Below are positions 1 to 12,675 of a stretch of DNA of 64,000 nucleotides, piece after piece. Origin of the DNA: Pogonophryne albipinna (taxonomy: Eukaryota > Chordata > Actinopteri > Perciformes > Artedidraconidae); contig CM053260.1 in NCBI GenBank assembly GCA_028583405.1, positions 27,993,735 to 28,057,734 on the forward strand. The letters are read 5' to 3'. Position numbers and translations under genes: made by a program. The notes below the pieces were generated by a model. It saw nothing but the letters and a program-made list of their open reading frames with translations, made no database searches and was not told the DNA's origin. Position 1 is the stretch's first letter, and each line of letters begins with the position of its first letter.

Positions 1-1260
1 AGTTAAAAACCCACCAGCACATTCAAGTGTTGATGATTAAGACACAGTTGTGCAGACTTTGTGTGATTGGGATTTATTTCAGCCTTCTTATCACCTAGAT
101 CAATTGTGTCCTAATCTTTGCGGGATTATTTGTTGTTTTTAGGCTATATTAACCTGTAAAGCTCATATTTTTCTGGATTGTTATTTTTTAAACCTGCTCT
201 TTAATTGCGATTAACTTTAAGCCACACTGGGTAACCCATTCTTTCACTCAGATATTTAGAGTTTTGAACAGTTGATAAAGATTCAACCCTGTTGCATCAC
301 ACCAGTGTGTTTCTGTATTTTGGATCGGTCATGGAAAAGCGATGCAGGGTGAACGCAAATACAGGACAGAGAGGATAGTTACAGACACAATACCTGTATT
401 TGAGGTGATCCAAGCAGGGCAGGGAAATACAAAAGACCGCAAAACAGACCTTTCCAACAATCATGGATCTGATAAAGACTCACAGAAATACAAGTGTTAC
501 GGCCTGGCTCATAGGCTGCAACAAAGATGGGAGACCAGACAAGTATTTATTTACGATATAACAAAAACCAAAGGACTTCAAAGAAACCTAAGCAAACGAG
601 AATCCGACAATCACACAAAGACAGGAAGTAAAAACAAATATAACACAGGTAGTGAAAATCTTTTCGGAATAAAACAGAAAACACCAACTTGCCGCGATCA
701 GGCCTATTCGGTCTTGGTAAGCAATTTAGTTTCCTTCCATCCATTTCAGGTTTTCGATCAGTTGAGTACAAGGTGACACTATCTGCGACAAACAGGCACC
801 AATTTGGCCACTTGTGTAAAAGCACAGTGTCATGTCTGAACAGTGCAACATACAAAACCAATTTTGATCACCGTGTCCAAAGAAACACATGAACATGAAC
901 GAGACAAAAGGCCCAGTGGCAGCTCTATAGCCATGCTGTCCTGGGAACAAGAGCTTGGGCAGGTTTTTATGCACTTGAGCTAAATGAGTGCAGAGGACAG
1001 AGCCATGCTGAGCCATTGATTACTGTTATTTATAAAGCTGACAGCGCCCTGATGGGAAGTCAAAATCTACCCTGAGTATCGTTCCTCTGCTCTGCATCCT
1101 TTCTTATCTCCATCCCTGACAGACTCTCCACCTCACGTCAGCTTTTCTCACAAATTCCCTCTCCTTCTCCGCCCCCTCGTTTTCTTTTTCCACTTCTCCT
1201 CCCTCTCAGTAGATTTCAACGTCCATCAAACTTCCTTCCACTTCGCTTTTTCCGCTCTCT
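1..1260. other. Unique non-coding DNA
   Basis: No exon-like ORF, RNA gene or recognisable transposon was seen. Overlapping ORFs of about 70-140 codons near 340-1016 show no domain and occur on both strands. From about 1080 to 1260 the plus strand is strongly pyrimidine-rich (runs of CT and TTTC), a low-complexity tract. Confidence 0.6.
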
Positions 1261-1347
1261 TGTCGTACTATTTTCTCATACTTGTACTTCACTTGAGTAT
1301 TTCCATTAAATGCTATTTCATACTTTATATTTTGGAACATTTATTGT

Positions 1348-1818
1348 GCAATTAATCGTATTTTAATCGCAATTACGATTATGGCCTGCCTCAATTACGA
1401 AAACAACATAATCGAAAAAAAACGATTATTTAGCTTTGCTAGGTTGTGACAGTGCACTGCAACATATTTGATCTAATTAATTGTAGTCTAATTTATTTTT
1501 ATTGATCATATTTATATATGTTTAGTAGCTTGTGGAAGTGCGCTCCAAAATATTTGTTGATCTTGTTTATTGGTATTTATTATTTTGATATTATTTATTT
1601 AAATGTATCATTTATTTAATTTATTTTTGTATTGGTTTTTCAGTTGAATTATACGTTCAGGGTTCAACAGTTAAAAAGATACTGGTCAAATTATTATTTG
1701 TTTTAAAGTTCAATAAATGGATGTTTTCAAAGTCAAAGAATAATCGTATTTAATAATCATGATATAAATTATTGACCAAAAGAATCGATATGATTTTTGC
1801 CATAATCGAGCAGCCCTA
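1348..1818. mobile_element. hAT-like non-autonomous element
   Basis: The insert is bounded by a 9-bp direct repeat ATTTATTGT (1339-1347 and 1819-1827), close to the 8 bp expected of hAT elements. The right end CGAGCAGCCCTA is a typical hAT terminus. An inverted copy of its subterminal motif CGATTATGGC sits near the left end (about 1376), but the extreme left TIR is degenerate. The interior is AT-rich with no ORF. Confidence 0.65.
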
Positions 1819-1905
1819 ATTTATTGTACTTTTCACTCCATTGCTTCAATTGAACTTATTGTTACCAGCTACTTTTGTCATCTACAGCTACACATGACAT
1901 TTTGA

Positions 1906-2345
1906 TAATAATAATACATTTATTTTGGGGGGCGCCTTTCTTAACACCCAAGGACACCTTACAGGGTTACAGATTTACAATTTACATTTACAAATTAAAA
2001 CAGTGGATTTAGTGAAGTATCAGCCGGGGTAAGACGAGACAAACAACAGGAAATGGACTACAAACAGACACAAAAGGACACAAAAGGACACAGGGAACAG
2101 ATTATAAAGAAAATGCCAGTTTGAACAGGTGGGTTTTGAGTTGGGTTTTGAATGTTGTTATGGATTCAGACTGTCGGTGTGTCGTGGCAGGGAGTTCCAG
2201 AGTCTGGGAGCCGAGCAGCTGAAAGCTCGAGCACCCATGGTTTTGAGGCGATAGCTTGGGACGGTGAGAAGTCCTACGGACGAAGAGCGGAGGGTGAATG
2301 GTATGGGGAAGCCGTTGATGATGATGTTTGATGCTGGGGTGATAT
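1906..2345 (-). pseudogene. LINE 3' end (L2-like reverse-transcriptase tail), broken
   Basis: Read on the minus strand, pieces in different frames give the usual C-terminus of fish LINE polymerases: RLKTMGARAFSCSAPRLWNS, then FKTQLKTHLFKLAF. The two pieces are not in one frame, so it is dead. Downstream on the minus strand, the 3' end runs into GGCGCC and a poly-TTATTA tail at 1906-1940. It is a 5'-truncated insertion in the 1264-3424 repeat. The clade (L2 or a relative) is from memory. Confidence 0.7.
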
Positions 2346-2587
2346 GATATAATGCAGTATGTTACTACCAATATATATATAAAAAAAACATCTAAAATGG
2401 TCTTAAAATTAACACACAACAATATGTAAATGCTCTTGTATTTATATGTAAGCAATTAAAAGAAGGATTCATTTAATATTCTATATTACTTACAAAACAG
2501 CCATGGTGCATGATGGGTACTTTTACTACTTTAAGTACATTTAGCTGGCAATACTTCTACTTAACTAACATTTTCAATTCAGGACTT

Positions 2588-2728
2588 TAATAATAATAAT
2601 AATACTAATAGATGACACTTATATAGCGCTTTTCTAAAAACTCAACTTTGACAGAGAATAAAACACAAAACTAAGAAAAATACATAAAGAGATAAATCAA
2701 TCAATGGGGGATGGTCAGAGGTTGAATT
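2588..2728 (-). repeat. Short LINE 3'-end fragment
   Basis: (AAT)n followed by ACTTATATAGCGCTTTTCT is the common 3' end of fish LINE copies read in reverse. It interrupts the older repeat between GGACTTT and ACTTTCACTTGTAATG, with about 5 bp (ACTTT) repeated at the junctions. Confidence 0.55.
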
Positions 2729-2784
2729 GAACTTTCACTTGTAATGACGTATTTTCAGACCAAAGTATTTCTACTTTTACTTAA

Positions 2785-3388
2785 AGGGGACCTATCATGC
2801 AAAATGCACTTTTTGATGTCTTTTATACATCAACATGTGTCCCGGTGCGTCGGGGAACTCACGCAGCGTCAGAAAATAAAACCCTCTCTCTTTTCCTCCG
2901 TACCCAAATCTCTGAAAACGGGGAAACAACGGAGCTGATCCAGATTTGCCTCCGATATGACATAAATGATGTCATATCTGATGATGGACCCACGGCACTA
3001 TCAGAAACGTCTCTATCAGAAACAATGCCCGACTGTTTTGGACGTAATATGGTCGGTGTTTACATTAGCATCGCTAACACTCAGAGCTAACCTGTACTGG
3101 AGAGCATGTGTGTGAAGAAGCAGGAAATAAGAAGGAACTCACCTTGTGGTATAACCGGCAAGAGAGAAAGCCTTTGAGCTCCATACTGTTTCAGAGATAA
3201 TCCTTGATGTGGTTTTGGGCATAAGCTCTGCCCCTTATTTTTTTAATAGAAATAGAGGGATATGAGGCTAGAATGGGCTATCTGTTTGGTATTTTGAGCA
3301 AAACACTTCATAGACATGTTTTTTTATATATTTTTATATATCTGAGTCCTATCATGCTATTGCCTTAAAATAGCATGATAGGTGCCCT
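2785..3388. mobile_element. TTAA-flanked MITE (piggyBac- or Kolobok-like)
   Basis: The insert is flanked by TTAA on both sides (2781-2784 and 3389-3392). Its ends are 16-bp inverted repeats, AGGGGACCTATCATGC on the left and AGGGCACCTATCATGC as the reverse complement of the right, with one mismatch. Removing it restores the host motif ACTTAAGTAAAGG. The right end folds into a 14-bp perfect hairpin (3348-3361 with 3369-3382, 7-nt loop). There is no transposase ORF. TTAA targets fit piggyBac or Kolobok; the ends do not decide which. Confidence 0.85.
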
Positions 3389-3424
3389 TTAAGTAAAGGA
3401 TTTAAGTACTTCTTCCACCACTGC

Positions 3425-4535
3425 TTATCACTCTCACACATTGCTTTACTATTTTAATAAAGGAAGAAAGGGAACGGAGGACGGTAAGCTGAGCCCGAGA
3501 ACTCCCTCATAAACAAAGAAAAAATGTATTTCTGCTTTTCTGCACCAAAAAGCCAATACTCCCTTAGGTCTGGGCCTGTATCTCGCAGAAAGTCTGGGAA
3601 TGGCACGAGACAAAGCCGCCCCTCAGACAGGCTGGGACATTCTTAGGGGATTGTCTTGCATGCAGGTATGCCCGGTGAGTGTCACAGAGTGGGAATGAAG
3701 GCAGAGAATCTACTCCCAGGCTCCAGAGCCAGCAGGCCGGCAACAACGGGGGCATTATGGCATTATAGCCTGGCTTTGTGCCCCACAGGGTCTACAGATG
3801 GAGCTGGAGAAGTGAGTCCAGGTGTGTTGGGAAGTGCAGGTGGAGATGGAGACGTGAATGTTGGGGGAGTGTTTGGAAAAAGGGAGGGAAAGATCAAGGA
3901 AGCATGTAATCGAACTTCAAAACAAGATCAAAGTATTCGACATGGGAACGGTTCTGCTTCACTGCTCAGAAATATGTATATCAGTCAAAGTAACATCATG
4001 TATTTGGGTTAACAAAGTAACTAAATGTTTCTCAGCGTCCCAATACAAGGACTTCCACTACAAATCGAAATGCAACATAAAAACAACAACATTGGTTTAT
4101 GACTAAGAGAAGTTGCTGCTCAAGCTGGTTGTGTTTTGTTAATCATCACATAATGAATTATCCAATCATATACCCAAATGTAGTCATCATGTTCAGACTC
4201 TGGCAATGAAAAACATTTGTAAGAGTGTATATTTTTTAAAGCAATAACAACAGGAATATGTCAGCTTGTTACGTAGCATATTATTCTCTGACAGTTTTTC
4301 AGTTTTGTAAAAGGACCTCCTAACAAGAGAAGTAGTTTTGGAACATCTTCATTTTAAATCCTTGGGGATTTAAAGAAAAGGCCATTTTGAAAATACACAA
4401 ATGTGTTGGATTGTAAACAATGTGATAAGACTGGAGGGACGTCATATGCATGCTGGGAAAGGATCAAGCCCCCATGGCCAAGAGATGGACTTAGCACACA
4501 GATACAAATACAATGAACACTACTTTTCTAATAAT
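3425..4535. other. Unique non-coding DNA
   Basis: No transposon ends, RNA gene or convincing exon were seen. The ORFs at 3656-4012 and 3858-4106 overlap in different frames and have no recognisable domain. Confidence 0.5.
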
Positions 4536-4539
4536 TTAA

Positions 4540-4760
4540 AAAATCTTTTCAGCTTCAGGAATCCATGGCTGCCATGGCTAAACCAAACACATCTAGACTG
4601 TTGGCAGGCATTCTATGAACCATAGTCTCTGTTCTGCAAAATACTGAAATCCAATGGAAAAATCCAATTGTTTTTTGTGGAGGGACCCTTTGCAACACAC
4701 ACTTCCTGGTTGTCCTGCAAAATCCGTCATCACTGCACCACGATATTGTCCCACCCTCTT
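4540..4760 (+). repeat. Dispersed repeat family R1, copy 1
   Basis: Contains GAAATCCAATGGAAAAATCC, followed by a purine-rich GGAGGGACCCTTTGC stretch and CACTTCCTGGTTGTCCTGC. The same core occurs at 21090-21170 (same strand), 39055-39095 and 60455-60500 (opposite strand). The copies are diverged, so the family is old. Class unknown; no TIRs or duplications were identified. Confidence 0.55.

Positions 4761-6124
<1,364 letters not shown>

Positions 6125-6195
<71 letters not shown>
6125..6195. repeat. (GT)n microsatellite, 71 bp
   Basis: Uninterrupted GT repeat. Confidence 0.98.
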
Positions 6196-6197
<2 letters not shown>

Positions 6198-6288
6198 ATA
6201 CAGAAAGTGAGTAAGAGAGTAAAGGAGGAATAGAGAAGTTGCCAACTTTCCTGTGCACACGAGATGAGAGGAAACCTGAGGTGTCTGT

Positions 6289-6438
<150 letters not shown>

Positions 6439-6791
6439 CAGAGCCGGAGCAGAACAGGGAGATGAGAGGGAAGTGTAAGCTGTCATATTTGAGGTGAGAT
6501 GGGTTCATGCTCAGGTTAGAATGTTCTCAGGGGTCTGGTGAACCCGCTGAATGATAGGTATAAAAAAACACAAAGGGAGGAGAAGATGGAGAGATAAACT
6601 CCGTCCTACCGACTATTCCTCTCTGTAGACTCTGTGTACGGCCGCTTCAAGCATGTGTGTGTGAAGTTTAATGAATGCAATACATGTAATACCATAGCAG
6701 AATCTATAAAGCAATCACCTGTGCACCTCCTGTGAAAAGGGCTGTGTTCGGAAATGGTCATTTAAAACTATATCATTCGAAAATTCGGAGC
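6439..6791. other. Unique non-coding DNA
   Basis: No gene or repeat recognised between the GT array and the hAT insertion. Confidence 0.45.
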
Positions 6792-6799
6792 GTAGTTGG

Positions 6800-8205
6800 C
6801 AGTGGCGGCCGGCCCATAGGGGCGCTAGGGGCGCCGCCCCACCTCTTCCCACATACAAAAAAAAATAATTAAAGAAATATTAAATTAAAAAAAATAATTA
6901 AAAAAAATATATATATATTTTATATTTTTATTTTTAATGAACAAGGTAAATATCATACAATTGGTATCAGTAAAATGTATAATCTACAATAAAATCTCGT
7001 TTAAAATTGTGTTACGATGTCTAAAGTTACTGATAAGTCACATGTTTCCTGCCTGGCCTTGCCCGTGGCATTAGTTTATCATTACCGGGCGGAGCCCCCG
7101 AGCCAAACAGCAGCAACCAGCACGTTGCAAAAGTCTCAATAGTAAACTGTGCTGCCGAAACATAATTTCAGCCAATCAGCGGCGTCAAATATTTTGGTCA
7201 CGAAGGCGCTCACGTTGGCGCCCACGTTGCTTACATGCGTTGACGTGAGTTGTTTTTTAGACTCGTGAGTGACCAAGGTGACGCAGTATTTGGATGAGAA
7301 TGGTGTGCAGGTGGAGTCGCCGGACCTCGGTCCGCACCCAATTCCGTGCAACAGCTAATCTCCAATCCTTTCGAAAGGAGACGTTTGGGAGATAAATTGA
7401 TACTTAAAGACCTTGGACCGAACCAACTCGATTTGTATATATCACAGCAAGCTCGTGAAAAAGACAAAACGTATCAACGAGGCTTCTCACCGTAGCTGGT
7501 ACACCAGAAAGGCATGGCTAGCTGGATGCAAACAGGTAAATGCTATCTTTTGTTTCCCATGCTTGCTCTTCAAACAGCCGGGGACAGATACGATCTGTTC
7601 AGAAACTAGACAAAAGTTAAACAAGTACAAACCACAGACTGTCTGTGTCATGGAGAATACAGTCGCTGGTTTATTTATGTATGTATAGGCCGTTGTTGTG
7701 AGTGTGGACGGTTGGAGCATATATAACGTTAGCTTAGCCAAGCTCCATTCAGAAAACAAGCATTCTAAAAGGTTTTTCGCCTGCCGTCTGTCTGCAGACT
7801 TGTCAAAGCATTAATTCATGGTTTTTACTAACCGGTATCAGTATGTTGTTACGTCGGCATCATTTAGAAACGTGTATTACAATTTAATCACGGTAAAATA
7901 TGTTCATCTTGTTGTAGTTGTAGCTCCCGAGCCAGCGCGTCTTGTTTGAATGATGCGAGTAAACACAGCTGGCAGCCGTGGTGAAACTCGAGCGACTAGA
8001 GCGATGCGATAGGAGCGTTTAGAGCGAAGCGAATATTCGCATCGCGTCCGGTCTGAACGCAGCATTAAAGTGAGCTCCGCGCTGCACTGGAAACGCGCCA
8101 TGACATCACCAGAAGTCCTAATTTAAGGGGTAATTTCTCCCAAAAAAATGTTTTACTCACTATATCAACAGCCCCACCAAAAATATTTGCCACCAGCCGC
8201 CACTG
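6800..8205 (+). mobile_element. hAT element with TTF-finger remnant, copy 1
   Basis: Perfect 8-bp target duplication GTAGTTGG (6792-6799 and 8206-8213). Termini are CAGTGGCGGCCGG on the left and CAGTGGCGGCTGG as the reverse complement of the right, typical hAT ends. Internally it carries a fragment of transposase coding sequence (7289-7688). At 1406 bp it is far too short for an autonomous hAT and no catalytic core is visible. A sister copy without this right end starts at 35159. Confidence 0.93.
7289..7688 (+). pseudogene. TTF-type zinc-finger fragment of hAT transposase, frameshifted
   Basis: The frame encodes SWYTRKAWLAGC then AIFCFPCLLF. This matches the TTF-type zinc-finger pattern (W...W followed by FCFPC) found near the N-terminus of ZMYM/hAT-family transposases. 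Compared with the copy at 35637-36035, an extra C near 7490 shifts the frame just upstream of the finger, so the upstream part (SVQ...LLSNPFERRRLGD in the sister copy) is out of frame here. No DDE/RNase-H domain follows. Dead fragment. Confidence 0.75.
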
Positions 8206-8429
8206 GTAGTTGGGATTTTCAGTTAGGATATTCAGAGCGTACTGTGAGGTGCAGTAAGTGTGTGAAAGTTACTGTTCTGCCGTAGCCTACTATTAACAAT
8301 AACATGTTAGCTAAATAGCTTACACTTTTTCAGAATTTCAACGTTAGCTTAAGCCTGCTTTCTCTAATTTATTTTCCGAGGCATATTGCAATCTACGCGC
8401 TATCATGTCCGACTATCATCAGTAAGACT

Positions 8430-8650
8430 GATGAGTTAAAGGAAGGATGTAAAAGTGTTCATACTGGGTAGTTGATTTAGCTATACAACTTCATCATACA
8501 CTGATCTACAATTGTCTCTTTTCCAATGTAAGTCGATGGTAAAAAGTAGTGTTGGGCCCAATAATGCCGCGTATTGACAGTTGCAGTACCACGGTTTGAC
8601 CACTACACACATTTGCTTCAACTACCGGCGCACTTCCTGGAGACTAGCAA
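8430..8650 (-). repeat. Dispersed repeat family R3, copy 1 (minus)
   Basis: GTGTTCATACTGGGTAGTT, a CCAATGTAAGTCGATGG block and CCGGCGCACTTCCTGG are the reverse complement of blocks at 42755-42935. The two copies are clearly diverged. Class unknown. Confidence 0.6.
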
Positions 8651-8659
8651 TTACCGCAT

Positions 8660-9852
8660 TGTTTCTTTTGATCACTCTCTTCCAAAAAAACTGTTATAAT
8701 GGCCGGACTTACGTTGGCATCCCATGAGACAGAAACCAGTCCTGGTTTTAATCAAAAGATTCAGTGTTTCAGATTCATTTGATTCATTTTATGTGAGGTA
8801 GTTGAAGTTGCTTTCCTCGTTATTTTCCCGCTACTCAATCCCTAAACAGGATTTTTTTTTATTATTCAAAAGGAAAGAACTGTCTTCTGCTCTGCCTCTG
8901 TGATTTCAAAGCATGCAGACATTTTTCCCAGAGTGATGAAACATATCAAAGTGGCATGCTGCGAGATCAGCGAGACACAAAGGTTTGCGTAAATAGGACG
9001 AAACAATCAGTGATTAGAATCAGTTCAGCTTTCGTGTCACATGTGAGTGATTTTCTGAGTGAATTCTCGTCAGCACAAACAGAGGGTTGGATGGGAACGA
9101 AAAGAGCCCTTTCTTAGCACAGCTCCTTAATGAAGAGCTCTTCTTCCCACTGACAGAGGCCTCGACACAGACATTTGCACACACACACATTCAGTCACAC
9201 AAATCCTCGGCTTGTTATTATTCGCCAACCACATGGCGACGGAGTGAAGTCGCTCCAAAGGGTGAAGAAAAAAACAAATTTTCCCCGATTCTCTTTGAAA
9301 GCTTTTTCCATTTTGTATCGTCCATTTTTCTCTATCTACTTTTCATGAAATGAGGTTATAATGCGCTTTGCATTTCTTTAAAATAGACAATGGATTGGGA
9401 AATGATTTGCTCGCCTTCCTTTTATTTTCTCGGTTTCTTTCTTTGTCTAATTCTGTTTCATTTTTTTCAGACATTAAATGAAAATTAGACAGATTTGTCC
9501 ACCAATAATTATATTTGCTATCTTTGATTTGGATCATTTGCATGTCAGACTAACACCATTTTATTGGTCAATACTGCACTGACCAATATTTTTGAATCAA
9601 CAATGGTTCAACGACCATGGATTCTGTGAAAGGTGTTTTTTGTGGTAGAAAAAACTAAGAATTTAACCCAACATTGTTTTTTTAGATGCTAAATTATCCT
9701 CTCGTCCCAAACGTAATCCATACTGTTAGGAGTTAGTGTAAATTGAGTTTTTCAGAGCGTTTTTGATAAAAAGTGATTGTGAAAGTGAATTCATTCAAAC
9801 GTAAACAGTTGGGTTTTAGGAACAGACATGAAGCATAATACTTAACGCATAA
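8660..9852. other. Unique non-coding DNA
   Basis: No transposon end or gene recognised. The ORF at 9087-9353 has no recognisable domain. The stretch about 8880-9560 has balanced, non-repetitive sequence with TAATTATATTTGC-type AT motifs and could hold regulatory DNA; this is a guess. Confidence 0.4.
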
Positions 9853-9860
9853 ATAGCTTG

Positions 9861-10663
9861 TAGAGATGTCCCGATCCGATCACGTGATCGGGGATCGGAG
9901 CCGATCACGTGATTTTCAAAAGATCGGGAGAAAAAAAATCGGGGATCGGGATTTTTTTTTTTTTTTTTTTTAATATATTTTTTTTAATTTATTTAATGTT
10001 ACAAAACAAAAATGACCATGTTCACATCTTAAAGTCATCCTGAGGCCTTAGTTTTGGTTTGAAATGACACAACATCATGTATGTGTTGCTTCTTTTGGGC
10101 TTGTTTTCAGACCTGGTTGCTTATTTCTCTCAAAGCTGGCAACAGAGTGGGCGCGCAGTGTCTAGCAGTAAGCTAACGAGAGGCTACGTTCAGCTGGTGA
10201 CTCGGGACAGAGAAAATGTCAGGAGTTTGGAAGTATTCTAAAATTGAAAGCGAAGGCAGTGTAACAGCCAGATGCAATGTTTGCAAGGCGGAGGTTCCGC
10301 GTGGTGGAAAGAACAGAGCTATGTTCAACACGACCAATCTAATATGCCACCTGAGAAACAAACACCAACAACAACACGACGAGTACACAGCGGCCACTCA
10401 GGTATCGGCACTGAAACAGCCGACACTTTCAGAGACTTTTAAAAGGAAAGAGAAACTGCCCCAGAACAGTGAAAAGGCCAAAAAAATAACAGCCAAGATA
10501 GCTGAACTCATCGCGTTGGATGACCAGCCGTTATCTGTTACCTTTTTTTTCTCTTAATGCATTGCATAAAGATCGGATCGGGAAAAATCGGTATCGGCAG
10601 ATTGTCAAAATCAAATGATCGGAATCGGATCGGGAGCAAAAAAATGTGATCGGGACATCCCTA
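9861..10663 (+). mobile_element. Short hAT element with BED finger
   Basis: 8-bp duplication ATAGCTTG (9853-9860 and 10664-10671). Ends are TAGAGATGTCCCGATC and, as reverse complement of the right, TAGGGATGTCCCGATC, one mismatch in 16. Subterminal regions are packed with GATCGG and palindromic GATCACGTGATC motifs, as is common for hAT transposase-binding regions. 803 bp in total, with one ORF (10216-10557) and no catalytic domain. Confidence 0.93.
10216..10557 (+). pseudogene. BED zinc finger of hAT transposase, truncated
   Basis: 114-codon ORF starting at the ATG 355 bp into the element. A BED-type finger is visible: C20-x2-C23 (ARCNVCKAEV) and H45-x4-H50 (LICHLRNKH). A linker follows and the frame ends just after ALDDQPLSV, a stretch that in ZBED-type hAT transposases leads into the region before the catalytic core. 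The core itself and the C-terminal dimerisation domain are absent. It could make a small DNA-binding peptide if transcribed. Not a host ZBED gene: it sits exactly between hAT ends. Confidence 0.85.
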
Positions 10664-10671
10664 ATAGCTTG

Positions 10672-11070
10672 TAATGTTTGTGTATAAAACACGACTCTAT
10701 TTCAAGATGTGTTAAGGAAGGGATAATGTGCAGCAGAAATACATCAGCGGCTATAATTTGATTGATTTAAAAATTGCTGTTATTGTTTACTTCCTGTCTG
10801 ATTTCTTCTGCTGTTCCCTTTATTGTTTACTTACTGTCTGTTGATTTCTCTGACGTCCAGCTCTCTGACAGTTTAGCCATCATTAATCCAAAATGTCGTG
10901 CTCTCAACAAATATAAAAAACGAATATTCAAAAATCAATCCACTGTGTTTTCTGATAGAGAAAACATATGTTTGTTGTGTACAGCTGACATTAAATTGAT
11001 AGTGTCTAGGCCCCTCTCTCCAGCTGTGTAGCCTATTGTGATGTCCCATTTCACATGTCTTACATTACAT
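10672..11070. other. Non-coding, with a short dispersed repeat (R2)
   Basis: TTCTTCTGCTGTTCCCTTTA followed by a TTGTTTACTTCCTGTCTG-like unit at about 10780-10850 recurs at 28568-28632. Otherwise no feature. Confidence 0.45.
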
Positions 11071-11247
11071 GTTACTTGTTAGACGCTTTTATCCAAAGCG
11101 ACTTACATACTCAATACTGTGAACAATCCCCACAGGAGCACTTTGGGGTGAAGAGTCTCAGGGACACAACGACATGCTGACTGCAGTGGGACTCGAACCT
11201 GTGACCCCCTGATCCAAACACCAACGCACAACCCACTGCGCCACACA
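11071..11247 (-). repeat. tRNA-derived SINE
   Basis: On the minus strand the 5' part has an A box TGGCGCAGTGG (11233-11243) and a B box GGTTCGAGTCC (11189-11199) of an RNA polymerase III promoter. The 3' body contains AGTCGCTTTGGATAAAAGCG, a widespread teleost SINE tail (V-SINE-like, from memory). Flanks GTCTTCATTA and GTCTTACATTA may be a decayed target duplication. A retroposed copy, not a functional tRNA gene. Confidence 0.85.
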
Positions 11248-11249
11248 CG

Positions 11250-12667
11250 TCTTCATTATATCTTGTAAACATACATGAAACCATGATGATGACACTGCTC
11301 CTTTTAAAAAAGGTAAAACTAATTAGGACACACAATAAAACATCTAAATATAGCTTAATTAAAACTGACCCAAGTATTTCTAGTTGTATTGTGAATAATT
11401 AACATGGTGCTAAGATACATTCTATGATGAATATGTAATTGTACACGGGCATGAATCCACATCAATCTAATCTAACAAAACCCGATCATAATCAGAGTTT
11501 TAATTAAAGCTCTATATTGCCTGCTGTCAAATCCAATTACAGGTCTAACCCTACTTTGCCCTTTTACCCAAACAAATCAAATCATGTCTCTTCGCACGTC
11601 TCACCTGTCTCCGAAAGCCCTGCTCCTGGAGGTCAGGGGTGTGTGTGTGTGTGTGTGTGTTGGGCGGTGGGGGTCATATCCGAACTGCCTCGTCTCATTT
11701 TGCTCCCGTCAATAATCATGTATGTGTGGTATTATGGTATGTGTGCAGAAAAGAAGTCTGTGAGCATCCAATTAGCAACCAACAAAACCAACACAACCTG
11801 TCACAGTGGATTATCCCAAACCCTCCCCCCCCCCCCCTCCTCTCCCACATCACATGCTGGTTTGCTCCAGCACCCTATTTACATTTTTATTGGCCAATTA
11901 TCTCCCCCTCTCCGCAGTGTGTCTCGGAGCAGGGCGCTCAGTAATAGGGAGAATCGCAGCCATTCTCTAATTGAAAGACTTTCTGGGGATTATGGAGAGG
12001 TCAGAAAATAAAGTTGTTTTGAGAAGTCATAAACATAAGCCGTTGCTCTCACTCTGTTAAGGAATAATATATTTTTTCTCCAGCAGCTGTTTATCATTGC
12101 GGGAGTATTTTTTATATATTTTATTTAATTCTCAGAGCAGAGAGGCTTATCGGTCCTCCGTGAATACTTTGGGAGCTCTTATTACCAGCAGGGCCACGCG
12201 AAGGCACAGAGGGATGAGAGGTTTTTTAAAGATGGGGTTGAGTTATCCTTGCATGTGCTGATTGGTTTTTCTCTTCAATAATTCACGCTGATGTGTCAGG
12301 ATGTCGTAATGTTAGAGTTTGACATACGCCGGGACACGTAAGCCTCACAACTTTCGTGTTATTTCGCCGTGGCACACTTTTAACGGAGTACCCCGACACA
12401 CGGAGCTCGCAAACATGATATCTTTGGGTTTAATTGGGTTTTCTTTTATTGTGATTTTTTACATTGGATGCCCAACGTTTTTACAAACAAACATTTGTTA
12501 TACTTACACATAAAACAAGTAAGAAGAACAAAAAAATATATAAATATTAAGAAGACAGAAAAGGAAAGAGAGAAGAAGTTTTTATTTGTGTTATTGTATC
12601 ATGTAAAATGGTTCCATTGTTGAGTGCATAGCCACGCTGGTATTAAGAGGAATCAGCTCTGGATGTA
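11250..12667. other. Unique DNA, candidate conserved non-coding element
   Basis: No gene. A poly-C tract lies at about 11822-11838 and a short GT array at 11640-11660. The stretch 11870-12060 and 12110-12330 is non-repetitive, with TTAATTCTCAGAGCAGAG and CTCTAATTGAAAG type sequence that looks unlike the decayed repeats around it. It is a candidate for a conserved regulatory element, which cannot be tested without alignment. Confidence 0.35.
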
Positions 12668-12675
12668 CTTTAGAA

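Larger units (their letters stand above)
1264..3424 (+). repeat. Old interspersed teleost repeat split by later insertions
   Basis: The left part carries the motif ACTTGTACTTCACTTGAGTA and the right part ends TACTTCTTCCACCACTG, hallmarks (from memory) of a very common teleost repeat of unclear class. The remaining host pieces (about 1264-1347, 1819-1905, 2500-2587, 2729-2784, 3389-3424) read in order when the insertions at 1348-1818, about 1906-2345, about 2588-2728 and 2785-3388 are removed. Fragments of the same family recur near 31095-31150, 41950-42075, 44886-45010 and 47010-47105. Confidence 0.7.

Noticed and set aside
342..1016. Overlapping ORFs on both strands (up to 144 codons)
   Set aside because: No domain, no repeat relation, mutually overlapping frames; no splice-site or codon evidence for an exon.
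11189..11243. A functional tRNA gene
   Set aside because: A and B boxes are present but the body continues into a SINE tail and no cloverleaf acceptor pairing was found.
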